DNA from: Maratus speciosus
Lineage: Eukaryota > Arthropoda > Arachnida > Araneae > Salticidae
Reading direction: 5' to 3'
Length of the DNA: 64,000 nucleotides
NCBI GenBank assembly: GCA_963932465.1
Contig: OZ010792.1
Location: 17,067,701-17,131,700, forward strand
Made by a program: the position numbers and the translations under genes. Each line of letters starts with the position of its first letter. Position 1 is the first letter of the stretch. The notes beneath the pieces are model-generated. The model worked only from the letters and a program-made list of their open reading frames with translations, was not told the origin of the DNA and did not search any database. This document shows, one piece after another, positions 22,088 to 33,962 of the stretch.

Positions 22088-23540
22088 TCATGGGGGCATT
22101 CCACGTCAAATCAGGCAGTAAAATATCAATATGTAACCCACCATCACAGATTTTAATGAAACTGCGTGTGTTTGTTCTTACTATTAAGATATGATCACCA
22201 GTAATTTTTTTTCTCCTTGGTGAAATAGTTTCTGAGAAAAAAATTGTCAAAATTTTGAAAAACTGCCGTCAGTTTGCATTCTTGATAGCTCGGTTTTCAA
22301 ATGTAGCATGTCATATATATAATCATATTTCAATATCTACTCTACAAATCATCTTCAAATAATTTATGCACAGTATTTAGGGTACGCAGCTTATGAAAAA
22401 AATATATTGTTACGCTTATAACATTTTAAGTGTGTCTAAAAAAATATTTAAACTTTGAAGTCGTGAATTTTTTATGAAAAATAATGCATTAACAAAAAAA
22501 GCATTATCAACAAAAGGCGGTATTTTTATTAAATTTATTTTTTATGGGAGATATACTTAAAGGTGTCCTTTACCTGATTCTGAAATAAAAATAGTGGGAT
22601 TTTGGGTGTTTTTGGTAGTATTTCCTATTTAAAAATATTTTGAGGTGCATTTCATATCAAATCAAGCAGAGTCATTCCATGTCGGTTCCCCTAAGCCATT
22701 TAATCACTGTCACAAATTTCAATGAAATTGGGTTTGTTTATAGCTTATTTTAAGACGTAATCACCTTTAATTTTCTTGATCCTAAGTAAAATATTTTTTA
22801 AGATAAAAAATATCAAAATTTTGAAAAATTGTTTTAAATTTTTTAATGACAGTTCGATATTCAAAGACTACATTAAAAAAAAAAAAAAAAAAAAAAGTCA
22901 TTTCAATATAAAATCACTAAATAGGTTTCAAATAATGTATATGTGACAAATAATGTAGGCTGATTATTATTTCTTGTTTTTTATCATGTTTAAACACTAA
23001 GAGTGTCTTTTATCTTATGAATTTTTAAAATCAAGAATTTTGTCAAAAATAATGTGTTAATCAAAAATTTATTATTAACCGAAGGCAGGGTGTTATTGCT
23101 TTTTTTTAATTGTACGTAAAAATATCTTTTAAATGGTTATAAAATAAAAATAGTGAACATATGAGAAAAAATTATCAAAATTTTGGAAAAATGCCACGAG
23201 TTGCCATTAATGATTGTTCAATTTTCAAAGGCCTCATTTTATATATAAAATCATATTTCAATAACTAATAAAGAAATCTTCTTCGAATAATTTAAGCAAG
23301 GTAAATAAAGTATGTAGATTATGAAAAAAAATATTGCTGTAATGTTAAAAAATATTTAAATGTGTCTAAAAAATTGTATAATCTTTGAAATCAAAAATAT
23401 TTTACAAAAAATAATGAAATTATTAAAAAATCTTTATCAATCAGAGGCGGAGTTTCTATGACTAATTTTTTTAATTTTAAATTGTACATAATACTACATT
23501 ATAACTGGATCTGGAATAAAAATAGTGGGATTTTGGTTGG
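22088..23540. repeat. Tandem array of about 550-bp units (left arm)
   Basis: Unit 1 starts at 22,088, unit 2 near 22,640 and unit 3 near 23,190. Recurring landmarks are the CATTCCA..TCAAATCA segment, a G-rich AATAGTGGGATTTTGG or AATAGTGAACATATG junction, AATTATCAAAATTTTG-like sequence, TTCAAATAATTTATG or equivalent, and AAATAATG followed by TTAACAAAA or TTAATCAAAA. Units are strongly diverged from each other, much more than the two arms are. Confidence 0.7.
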
Positions 23541-24040
23541 TTTTAGTAGTATTTAAATCATATTTAAAATTATCAATATTTTCAAATGTAAAACATATCC
23601 AATGTATCATCCCTGGAAATATTTTTATTTATACATTTATTTTATTTTTCAAATTATCTTTTATGTTCGTTTCTTAAGGAAAAAAATAAACAATATTGTT
23701 TTTTAGTAAAACTTCTAGGGCGAAGAGCAATTATCCCTTTCCAAAAAAGAGAAAAATCACTAGCTCCTCACCGCCCAATAGAAATTTTCAAAATGACAGT
23801 CCTAATCTTTAAACTCATATTTGGCTGTTAATATTGAAAATTTAGCATTGAGCTGCTAATATTGAAAAAAAAACCAAATTTCACTCTGTTGAAGAAAATT
23901 TTGACGTATTGTGCTTTAAATATATGCAAAAAATGCATAATCCATTATATTTATATCTTTCAAATAACTATATCTAAAAAAATATTTAAAACTTAATGAG
24001 TTGCACTTTTGTAACTTTATTCAGTTTCTAATGATATGTA

Positions 24041-24215
24041 CCGTAATTTCGGGTGTATAGCCCGCAGATCAAACAATTCAGTTTGGACCCAGAAATTTTA
24101 TTCAGTATTTGAAGACCAATATTTACTGTGATCTAAAAAGTTACATTTTATTTTTAAAAATTTCTGGGTCGAAACACGATTGTATGATGCGCGGGCTATA
24201 CACCGGAAATTACGG
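24041..24215. mobile_element. TA-flanked MITE (175 bp) with 28-bp TIRs
   Basis: The inverted termini are CCGTAATTTCGGGTGTATAG on the left and, on the complement, CCGTAATTTCCGGTGTATAG on the right, both continuing into CCCGC. TA flanks both sides (24,039-24,040 and 24,216-24,217). A second internal inverted pair is CCCAGAAATTTT/AAAATTTCTGGG. Probably Tc1/mariner- or pogo-related by its TA target. Confidence 0.85.
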
Positions 24216-25129
24216 TAATTTGATTTATTTCATCACAATATTGCTGAAAGATGGATTTTCAACATATATATATGTGTGTATATATATCTCTGTTCTCAAA
24301 CAAATTATTTAAAAATTATTCATTTATGTTTAATAAAGCATATATGTATTGTTTATACACTCATAGAAAATACATATAGCAAATTTTATGATATTATGTC
24401 AATAATGTCCAAAAGTAAAGAACTTATCTAATAGTATGTAACGAAAAATTTAACATCTGGTGTAATGACAACAGAATTTTATAAATGTTTTACTTAATTT
24501 GGATGAATGAAAAAAGCTTACATGTTTATATTTTATTGAAGTACAGGTGAAAATGTCACAAAGACATAACTCAACAACCACTGAGTATGTCACATTCACA
24601 CTACAGATGATTTTTTTTTCTTTTGATCTTTCGGGTTTGATTTCAGATGGTAATGAATTAATTAGTTTTGTTAGAAGTGTCATTGCAGTCAGCATATTAG
24701 GCTCACTATTTTTTTTATATAATTTGTTTTGATTGACTCGATGAACAACAATATTTAAAGGGACCATTTCATGATTTTTCAATTAAAAGCTGATTTATAA
24801 ATTCATCATGTTGTTTAGTTATTATTATCGTCTTAAGATAATAAGTTGATATTAAAATTTTTAAATGCAGTTTATTTATTATTTGAACAGTTGAAAGTAT
24901 TTTTCAATAAGAGTGCGGGCTGTTGATTTTAAGTCGGCTGTTGAGCAATGTAGTGTTGGTAAAGGAACTGGTACTATTTAATTTAATTTTTATTGCTGTA
25001 AATAATATTTGTTATTTTATTATTGTATGTATTATATTTAAGCAAGAGTAGAAATACACGATATCGTAGTCATTTTAGTACATCTTAGCATGAAAAGCTT
25101 CAATATTTATCATTAAACATTCACATTTT
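24216..25129. other. Spacer of the inverted repeat, no gene recognised
   Basis: A 110-codon minus-strand frame at 24,450-24,782 starts MKNHEMVPLNIVVHR and overlaps a 61-codon plus-strand frame. I recognise no domain in either. Codon composition is not distinctive, so I do not call a gene. Confidence 0.35.
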
Positions 25130-26211
25130 ATGAAAATTTTGTTAAAATTGCTCATATTTTCACTATTTTTATTTTATAACTATTGAAAATATATTTTTAC
25201 GTACAATTAAAAAAGTAATAACAGCCTGCCTTCGGTTAATAATAAATTTTTGATTAACACATTATTTTTCACAAAATTCTTGATTTTAAGAATTCACAAG
25301 ATTAAACACACTCTTAGCATTTAAACATGACAAACAACAATAAATAATAATCTGCCTACATTATTTGTCACATATACATTATTTGAAACTTATTTAGTTA
25401 TTTTATATTGAAATGACTTTTTTTTTTATGCAGTCTTTGAATATAGATCTGCCATTAAAAACATTTAAAAAAAAATTTCAAAATTTAGATATATTTTTTA
25501 TCTTAAAAAATATTTTACTTGTAATCACCTTTAATTTCCTTGATCCTGTCTTAAAATGAGCTATAAACATACCCAGTTTCATTGAAATTTGTGACAGTGA
25601 ATTAAATATCTTAGGCGAACTGACATGGAATGCTCTGCTTGATTTGATTTGAAATACGCCTCAAAATATTTTTAAATATGAAATACTACTAAAAACACCC
25701 AAAATCCCACTACTTTTATTTCAGAATCAGGTAAAGGACACCTTTAAGTATATACCGCACAAAAAATAAATTTAATAAAAATACCGCCTTTTGTTAATAA
25801 TGCTATTTTAGGTAATGCATTATTTTTCCTAAAAAAATCACGACTTCAAACATTAAACATTTTTTTAGACACACTTAAAATGTTATATAAGCGTAACAGT
25901 ATTTTTTTCATAAAATACGTATAGTACCCTATATATTATTCATAAATTATTTGAAGATGATTTGTGGAATAGATATTGAAATATGATCATATTTATGTCA
26001 TGCTACATTTGAAAATCGAGCAGTCAAGAATGCCAACTGATGGCAGTTTTCAAAATTTTGACAATTTTTTTCTCAGAAACTATTTGACCAAGGAGTAAAA
26101 AAAAAATACTGGGAATCATATCTTAATAAAAGGAACAAACACACGCAGTTTCATCAAAATCTGTGATGGTGGGTTACATGCCTGCCTGAACTGACATGGA
26201 ATGACCCCATG

Positions 26212-27233
26212 GTGTAATCGAGCATATTCGACAGATACATATTTTGGTTTTCCCAACCAGGTTTTGTCATATCGAAATCTGATTGGCCAGAACTTTGTCG
26301 TCAAAGTGGCCGTCTTTTGCGTGAATAGTGTTTCTTGAAAAGCATCAGTGGCGGTTGTTTGGATGACGCTTTATATTTTTTTTTCTATAAAAATTAATAG
26401 AAATATACTAAATTAGTTTTCTATTTGCATATATTTTCTTTATTCAGTCGATTATTTCTAAATAATAACTTGGGTGTTTTGATCTGTTAACGTGTAAATA
26501 TGCACATCCCCTCCCGAACAGAAAAAGGATAATCTTCATTGTTTGGGGGCGGGTTTGTGGATATTCTGCATTTCGATGGGTTCTGCGTTCTGCTGTTTTT
26601 TTTAAAAAAATCATGAAATTCGGGCGGCTAATGCGAGAGAATGTTTTTTTTTTCATTATTGCTGTAGAATAACATATAGGACAAAATATTAAAAGAAAAA
26701 AACGTATAAAAACTTTTTGTGCTGGCTGAGCAGTGGATGGAGGAGTAGCATAAATTTCAGGTGGGGTTATAGGTTTGATGAATGATTATTAACTGCAACT
26801 ACAAAGTAACAAGTAGAGCAGAAAATATTTCAATAATTCTAATAAATGTAATGAGTTTTTGTAAATTAATATATTTTTTTTCAATTTACCATTTTTTTCC
26901 TAATTTTAAACAATTGAAAAATTTTGATATTTTAAACTTAATTAAAAAAATAATTTAACTCTTTAACCGTTTCCAGACTTGTGATGCATAAATGTACCGT
27001 CAAAAGGCGCATGTGCAATTTGTTTTTTGGTACCATTAATTAATAAATAAATAATAATATTGGACTTTTTTAATTAAAGCGTTTTTTTTTTTTTTTTTCA
27101 CAAGTAAAGGGAATACTTTAAAAAACCCAATGCATTCCAAAAAAAAAAAAAATGTATAAGCAATGCGGTCTCAAAAGTGTTAAGCTGTAATGATTATTTG
27201 CTGCAGGAGACAACGTTTTAATTTTCATAACTT
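26212..27233. other. No gene recognised
   Basis: A possible TTAA element spans about 26,960-27,182 (TTAACTCTTTAACCGTTTCC on the left, CAAAAGTGTTAA on the right), but the inverted match is weak. Poly-T and poly-A runs lie near 27,085 and 27,141. Confidence 0.35.
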
Positions 27234-27403
27234 CAGGGCTTCCGCAGGCAACTATTTTTTAATTCCATCTCGCTCCACTTTTTCAAAACAAAAATATTTC
27301 AAATACACTGTGCAACAAAAGCAAGAGAATCATGCTACAAAATTTGTATTTTAAAAATAGTTTTACGAATAGAATATAAAAATAGTCGCCTGTGGCAGCC
27401 TTG
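27234..27403. mobile_element. CAGGG-type MITE (170 bp)
   Basis: The left end is CAGGGCTTCCGCAGGC, and the right end is the complement of CAAGGCTGCCACAGGCGAC. AACTATTTTT and AAAAATAGT sit at mirrored positions inside. The flanking hexamers do not match, unlike the copies at 5.6 and 37.4 kb. Confidence 0.7.
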
Positions 27404-27677
27404 TACCGGAAGGATAATGTAGAAAACTGTTTATTTATTTATTTATTATTACAATAAAATAACAAATATGACAAAATATATAATCAAAGGAGCATTTATT
27501 AATACATTTTATTCAGTTAGTTCTACGTTTAATGTTAATTTTTTACAAATAATAAGTTAAACGAAAAAAAAATCAAACAATATGATGCTTAAAACACATT
27601 AAAAACTTATGTTCCGTTCAAAATAAATCGAAATATATTTCAGATTTTTCTTCATTATTAATTAATATATTAATTAA
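27404..27677. other. AT-rich spacer
   Basis: Contains TTTA repeats near 27,432. No other feature seen. Confidence 0.4.
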
Positions 27678-27978
27678 CTAGCAGATCTACCCGGCTTCGC
27701 TCGTGTCAATAATATGGGTCCTCCCGGGTAAAATACATTAAAATGAAACAATACGGCAATGATAATAACTGAGATTGGTGCATTACCGTTCACAAAGCAT
27801 TAAAAAGAGCAATAAGAAATATAAGTAAAATAGTCTTAATTGCGTCTACTATTAACTATACCATAATAATGTATATTCCAAACAAATGTCAAAACATATA
27901 TTAAAGTACAATTATTTCCTTAAAAAGCGTCATTTCAATAAAAATTAAAAAAACATTAAAAATATTAAAAATTTACAT

Positions 27979-28008
27979 GTTTCGACTCTTTCATTGAGTC
28001 ATCTTCAG
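27979..28008 (-). ncRNA. Second hammerhead-like core
   Basis: On the minus strand CTGAAGA is followed by a 5-bp hairpin (GACTC, loop AATGAAA, GAGTC) and GAAAC. The stem sequence is unrelated to that at 8,425-8,469, while the fixed bases are the same, as expected for a structured RNA. A stem III and cleavage triplet are not evident in the A/T-rich sequence that follows. It probably belongs to a Penelope-derived fragment inside Helitron B, as the adjacent sequence is absent from Helitron A. Confidence 0.35.
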
Positions 28009-28274
28009 AATATACAAAACAAACAAAAAAAAACTACAAACACAATGCCAATTGTGACATGATACGGATGATGGCAACGACCTAACCCATAAATTTTGCC
28101 TTTACTGAAATTTTTCTGAACACATGAATATCATACAATTTCGTTTTTCACACTGTCGAATAGAAAAAAGTTTTCTCAAATGAAATTTATTTGAAAATTG
28201 AATCTCAATTTTTTCATGTGAATGAATTTTAAAGTAATTTTCAATCATGGATATTTTCTAATTTGCATGCAGCC

Positions 28275-28634
28275 CAGGGATGAGATTTCCGCGTTTTTGC
28301 ACACCAGTATTTTGTTACAGAAAATGATATTTCATTTAATCGGAACACTCTTGCGATTTAACCCCTTAACGCTCGAATTAAATTATGGTTGAATAATTCA
28401 AATTGCTTATAGGCACCACTTTTATGAAAAAGAAATATTCACCTTATTTAATGACGGTAAAAACGATACTAAAATATAGCCAATTTCACTATTTTATAAA
28501 ACTGGTGGGAATCAAACAATTTGAGTAAAAGACACAGCCTGAGAATATGACGGGAGCGAGAATTAAGGGGTTAAGAGAACAACATTTTCTCTAAGAATAT
28601 AGCAGTGTGCAAAAACACGGAAATCTTATCCCTA
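28275..28634. mobile_element. hAT-like MITE with 8-bp duplication, split by a TTAA MITE
   Basis: The ends are CAGGGATGAGATTTCCGCG and the complement of TAGGGATAAGATTTCCGTG. ATGCAGCC is repeated at 28,267-28,274 and 28,636-28,643, and Helitron A has a single GCATGCAACCC at the matching site (about 11,490). Without the inner insertion at 28,358-28,574 the MITE would be about 143 bp, like its relative at 47,592-47,739. Confidence 0.88.
28358..28574. mobile_element. TTAA MITE nested in a hAT-like MITE
   Basis: It includes TTAA at both ends (28,358-28,361 and 28,571-28,574). Termini are CCCCTTAACGCTCG and the complement of CCCCTTAATTCTCGCTCCCG. At 47,651-47,654 the relative of the host MITE has a single TTAA in the same context (TTCTCTTAAATCGCAA on the plus strand), showing the empty site. 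Core motifs GGCACCACTTTTATG and AAACTGGTGGGAATCAAAC are inverted within it. Confidence 0.92.
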
Positions 28635-31376
28635 CATGCAGCCCAATTACGAAAGATATACCTACTTTCTCTTAATGCAATATTATAAAGTAAAGCCATT
28701 GCTATGAGTAACTCTAGCATCATATTGTTGGTGGCAGCAACCTAACCCAACAATAAATTTAACTTTTACTGCAGTTTGACCTTTAAATACCACACATTTG
28801 GTTATTCCAACGTCTAATAGAATACGAAAAAGTACTTTCAGTAATATTTGTTTGAAAAACTTATCTCAATTTACAGATTGTTTATCCCTTTTAAATTAAT
28901 TTTCAATCACGGAGATATTTTTAAATATACTTACAACCCAATTAAGAAAGATATATCCGTTTGCTATTAATGCAATATTATGAAGGAAAGACATTTCTAT
29001 GAGTAACGCCTAGCATCATATTGTTGGTGGCAACAATCTAACCGTATCATAAATTACGCTTTTACTGCAATTTGATCTCGAAACATCATGCATCCCATTA
29101 TTTCAACGTCTAACAGAAAACAAAAAACACTTTCCGTAATTTGTTTGAAAAGTTTATGTCAATTTACAGATTTTTTATGTTTTTAAAAGCATCGACCTTG
29201 AATTTTTTAAAATATGCCTGCAACCCAGTTACAAAAGATTAACTTAATTGCTCAAAAACATTGTAAATAATTCAGTATTTGTTTGTTTTCGTGTACCTTT
29301 ACATAACTAAATTGGCAAATTTCACTATTTGTTTATTTTCGTGTTGGAATCTCATTCCTGCTGCTTATAACTTGGGTTCGTCTGAAATAATTTTAATTCA
29401 ACTTGCACTATTAGTTTTTCAGTTAAGGTTTTGGTGCGTAACATTGTTATACGCTGATTAGTTATAGAATTATAGGGGAAAATTCCATAATCATGTGGAA
29501 CCTGATTATGAAAGATTAGCCTTTTTTAAAATTCTGAATGGATTTCATTGGAACTTGTATTGCTTGTTAGATAATTTTACAAGGATGTTTTTAAAATATT
29601 GCATATACTTTTACGTCGCTTTGTTATAAAATTATAGAAGAAAGTTCAATAGTCAGGTGAGTACGATTATAAAAGCCTTTTATTAAAGATTATAAAAGCC
29701 TGTTTTAAAAGTTCTACGGGAGAGATTTTGATGAAAGTTGCACTATTAAATTGCACCCAACTTTCTGGAATAGTTTTAGTATATAACATTTTGTTGTACA
29801 TGCTTTGTTACAGAATTAACTGAAAAGTTCTATAATCAGGCGAAACCAATTATGAATGTAAAAAAGTTAAAGTTCTCTTAAAAAAGTTAGATATGAGGAA
29901 TAGTTTTAGTATATTGCACATCCGTCTATCATTCTTAGACCAAATCCTACTGTAAATGATCAACAAAAAAATTAGGCCCAAAACAGCCGAAATTTTGTCT
30001 TACACATTAGAAAATATAATAGCGCAGTGATGATCGTATCGTTTTCAGCTATACGGAAGGACATTTGAGATAAAGATACTTATTGCTTTAAAATAGAAGA
30101 TCAAATTCACCCATATATTTCCTTTAATTAAAGATTTGTTCGTAGAATTTGTCCGCAGCCAGAGAAATGTGCTACTCAGATAAATAAGTGATCGCTAAAA
30201 CGAAATTAATCGCTAAAACAAAGGAAATAGGAAATAAATTGTAGCAGCCGGTTTTGAGAACCAGTTTGAAATTATATTGACGAAATTGACATCATATCTA
30301 GCAAACGATTTTTTTTTTATTATTATCTTTTTCCTTAATTGATTTCTTGATATTGAAACGACTTCATTAAAATAGATTTTTTAATTTCAGAAACATTCAA
30401 CTAAGGTACTACGTCATTTAAAAACATGCTTAGTTAAAGTTTTCACATAAATATATGAAAAATGTGCATTTTCTTCTTTGAATGACGTCATTTCAAAAAC
30501 AGCAAAAATATAGTGATACCATCCGAATTTTTATTGGCTTATAAATCAAAGTGCTCGAGATATCAATTTTTTTTAATTATTGAGCAGATTTATAGATGAG
30601 TGGCAACAGGAAAGAAACGATTGAATTACAAAATTTAAATAGAGATACTTCTGTAATGATAAATTATGGAAAGTGGTAGAAAAAAGGGATAATTAGTGGT
30701 CTGATGGTTTTTTTAAAGTAGACAGCGTTCTTTTCCACGTTCTAAAACGTATGTACATGAAATTTCGTGCAAATCGATGAAAAACTGAAGATTTGTATAA
30801 AGGACATATATACAGAGAACGGCTTTTATATATATAGATTAAGGTGTCCCAAAAAAATGAAAGTCGTTTTATTTTTTCGCATACCCTCTCATTTTTTTTC
30901 CTTTTATGTCAAAACAATTGTAAATAAAGTTTCATGTAACTTGGACCATGGGAACCCGTGCCGACTTGCCTTTAAATGTCTCAGTCAGTACTACTTGTGT
31001 ACTTAGCGAGCAAACGCTGACACATGTCACCCTATCACGTGTCTGTAGCGGAGTACCCAGCAGCTACAAATGAAAAAGATAAAACAAAATAAAAAAGAAA
31101 GATTTTGGAATGCTTGTGACAATGCGCAATCCGTGAAGATACAGTGTGAATCCTGTGAAACATGTCAGTACCAGTTTGCTCAGGACAGCGCACGTCTATG
31201 TGTCAATGTGCTTATAATTCCAAGTTAGTCTTTTGTTAGTAAATGTCGGGATAGTTTTTAATCAGTGAGCAGAAGATGGCAGTATTACTGTGTAGTTCTA
31301 AAAACTGCTTCAACATCCTCAGCATCATACGAACCATTGCAAGAATATTCCTCTTCAAATCCTAATGAAAATATGG

Positions 31377-33870
31377 ATAAAGAAGTTTTCCCAACACTGA
31401 TCGAAAGCTCAGAACCTGAGACAAGTAAATCAGTAATGAGGAAAGATTTTATTATTAAAGTTAGTTGCTGCATTAGACAGGTGTCAATTAAGTATGTGAG
31501 ATTATGTGTTTACTCTTGAAGCTACTATTGGGGGGAGAGGGGGGCACTTGATTTAACATTGACAAATTTCCGTTAAGTAAGTCTTAAATTCAAATAATCC
31601 GAACAGAAACACAGAAGGAACGCTCGGGAAATATAAAAATTGAGTTCCAAAATGAGGTACCAGATGTAGTGATCTTATATTGGGATGGCAAACTGTTGCC
31701 TGCTTTGACTTCTCGAAAATCGAAAGAAGAACGCTTGCGTATAGTTATTTATATTATTATTATTTATTTATATATTTATATTATTTTATTTATTATTATT
31801 ATTTTATTTATTATTATTTATTATTATTATTATTATTTTATTTATTTATATATTTATATATTTATTTATTTATATTATTATTATTATTATTTATTATTAT
31901 TATTTATTTAGTTATAGAACGTATAGTTATTTCATATGAACTTAAAGAACACCTCATTGCTGCGTCGAGACTTTATAATTATACAGGCGCAGGCTATTTG
32001 GAAGGCTATCTTAGATTGGAATCTCGAAAACAAAGTCCAAATTCTCTGTTGTGATACTAGGGCTTCGAATGCAGGTCGTTTTAATGGTGCCTGTGCGCTC
32101 CTCGAAAAAAAAAATTGATAGGGAAATGCTTTTCTTTGCTTGCTGCCATCATGTATACGAACTGGTATTAAAGGTATACGAACTGGTATAAAGTGAACAT
32201 TAAACAAGTGACAACAAGTCTCAATATTACACTCTTTAAAAAGCACAAAGAGAATAGGAAGAACATCTATCCCACTAAAACACAGTGCTATAGAGAAACA
32301 GTGGAATTGTTCTAACCCGTATCTGAACTTGGCAATTTGCTTGGATTTTACTGCTCTGAACTTAAAAATGTTATAATCAGAGAGGACTATCGAGAGTTGA
32401 TCAAAATTTCTGTGATATTTTTAGGTGTAGGTGCAGAAAAAAAAATTAAATCAGAGCTCTGGGTGCTATGTCCCAAGCTAGATGGATGGCCCGAGCGATT
32501 TACTCCGTAAAACTCTCGTTATTTAGTTCTCATCTGAAATGAAACACCAAGGATAAGAAATCACTGCTAAACGTATGCTTGTTTATCGTGACAATCTATG
32601 TTAAACATGTCTTCAATACATTTTGGCAGTTAAAGAACGCTAAAAAGATTTGTTCTTTTTGAAAGTCTGCGAAAATGTAAATGAATGTATCTCAAAAGCT
32701 GCTTCACAGAAATTTCTTCAGCATTAATGTATTTGACTGATGAAATAGCAGTATTAGCACTTTTCATGATGATGATGTTGACAAAGAAACAAAATTAAAA
32801 ATTATGACAAATTTATTTAGAGAAAATTTCTCGACCCGGGAAAAAACATACATTTCATCGAAGATTCATCGAGAATGTATGTCGAGTTTCGTATATTGAT
32901 TTTGTAATTCTTTATTTAGTTATATATTTATATCACGCGATTTGTTACCTGTTATTTTATTTTTATTTTTACAGAAAAAGCATCGATAATCTCATATCTG
33001 TTAAAAGCCGTTCATTGTTTTCTAGACTCAAAATTTATGATAGTTTTGAAGAGTCCCTCTTCATGGGAGAATAATGCTTCGTTTCCCGACGCGAAAAAGA
33101 CGATCTCAATCATAGACTTCTCATATATCTCTTATCTTTACTCTGAGATCTCAATGTTCAGAGCAATGAACAATACAGCTGAAACAGCGGTAAAATCATG
33201 GAACTATTAATAAAGAGGAACTGACATATCCATAAAATAGTGAAGCTTCAACTGTAACCGCTATCGCAGGCGTTGCTTACCGCCGGAGGAAACTTCCACC
33301 AGTAGATTTATATAGGAATTTACCTCTTATTTAAACACCTTATTATTGCAAAATTTCAGTCATAAATAATGGTGGAAAGAGATTTTAATTTTTACTGGTA
33401 GGAGTTGACTTTGGCGGTAGTTAGGTTCTGCGTTTCCGCCATATTGTGACAACCAGGAAACAAACTGACAGTTTTAGAAGGCATGCTGACACCAGTAAAA
33501 ACAAATAGAAATTTTTATGTCATTTTTGAGAAAAAAATTCTATGAATAAGACGGTTGAGTAAGACAAAATTTTCTATTAAATTTTACTGGTGGGAAATTT
33601 GCCTTTCCGGTAATCAGAAACTGAAGATCAATTTTGAAAAATCAGCCACCATCTTGTGACAACCTCCTCAGTTACTTCAGTCGCAACTAGTAGACAGTAC
33701 ACTATATGTTTCCTCCTCTTTATTCATAACTCCATTGGTAAAATTGGTGCAGGACTTTCATGATTTAGTAACGGTGACGGAGGAACAAAAACAATTTTTG
33801 TTGTGTTGCGTACAAGGACACACGAAGGTCTATCCCGATTGTAAAAAAAAGAACTTTGAAATGAAAATAA
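31377..33870 (+). pseudogene. Transposase remnant (hAT-like fold suspected)
   Basis: Segments in order, spread over three frames: VVILYWDGKLLPALTSR (about 31,657-31,712); CDTRASNAGRFNGACALLE (32,050-32,105); FFACCHHVYELVLKV (32,130-32,177); REDYRELIKISVIFLG (32,379-32,426); AMSQARWMARAIYSVKLSLF (32,465-32,524); LVQDFHDLVTVTEEQKQFLL (33,744-33,803). These match an uncharacterised transposase-like family that I recall from aphid, Hydra and other invertebrate genomes. The D-x-x-ASN and C-x-HH spacing recalls the RNase H-like core of hAT transposases. At least four frame changes, stops, a microsatellite at 31,745-31,915 and extra sequence at 33,000-33,700 make it inactive. Its TIRs and duplication are intact, so it could still move in trans. 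Confidence 0.75.
31745..31915. repeat. ATT/TTAT microsatellite
   Basis: About 170 bp of mixed ATT and TTAT units. The isoleucine-, tyrosine- and leucine-rich open frames across it are artefacts of this repeat. Confidence 0.95.
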
Positions 33871-33962
33871 GTTCAGTAATGTTTCTTTTACTGTGTAATA
33901 TGTTAATAAATATCTTCTTTAAATAAAATAGTGTTTTACGTACCAAAGAAACATACATTTTT

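Larger units (their letters stand above)
22088..26211. repeat. 4.1-kb inverted repeat with about 1.1-kb arms
   Basis: The left arm 22,088-23,180 and right arm 25,130-26,211 are reverse complements with high similarity. Anchors in order from the outside are CATTCCACGTCAA/CATTCCATGTCAG, AACCCACCATCACAGATTTT, AAACTGCGTGTGTTTGTTC, AACAAAAGGCGGTATTTTTA, AAATATTTTGAGG, AAATTTATTATTAACCGAAGGCAG and ATTGTACGTAAAAATAT. Each arm consists of two diverged units of about 550 bp, and a third partial unit (about 23,190-23,540) follows the left arm. The spacer holds a TA-flanked MITE. No transposase is visible. The CATTCCATGTCAATTC-type repeat is familiar from arthropod genomes, but I cannot name it. Confidence 0.85.
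27678..30838 (-). mobile_element. Helitron B, non-autonomous, minus strand (3.16 kb)
   Basis: On the minus strand it starts TCTATATATATAAAAGCCG at 30,838 and ends with a GC hairpin (GAGCGAAGCCGGGTAG), CTGCTAG and T. The flanking bases are A before TC and T after CTAG, the expected A^T insertion without target duplication. The interior is collinear with Helitron A. It contains direct repeats of about 300-350 bp (28,650-28,890 and 28,960-29,230) sharing ATTGTTGGTGGCA and TTTACTGCA. No Rep/helicase coding is visible. A hAT-like MITE, itself split by a TTAA MITE, and a Penelope-tail-like patch are nested inside. A 4-kb DNA transposon inserted beside its 5' end. Confidence 0.75.

Noticed and set aside
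24450..24782. 110-codon minus-strand frame
   Set aside because: It is the longest unexplained frame near the inverted repeat, but no domain, start context or splice signals could be recognised.
26960..27182. TTAA MITE
   Set aside because: The inverted match of the ends is too weak; kept only as a note.
31669..32054. 80- and 124-codon plus-strand frames
   Set aside because: Most of the length is the ATT/TTAT microsatellite. Only the short flanking parts are transposase-derived, and they are covered by the pseudogene call.
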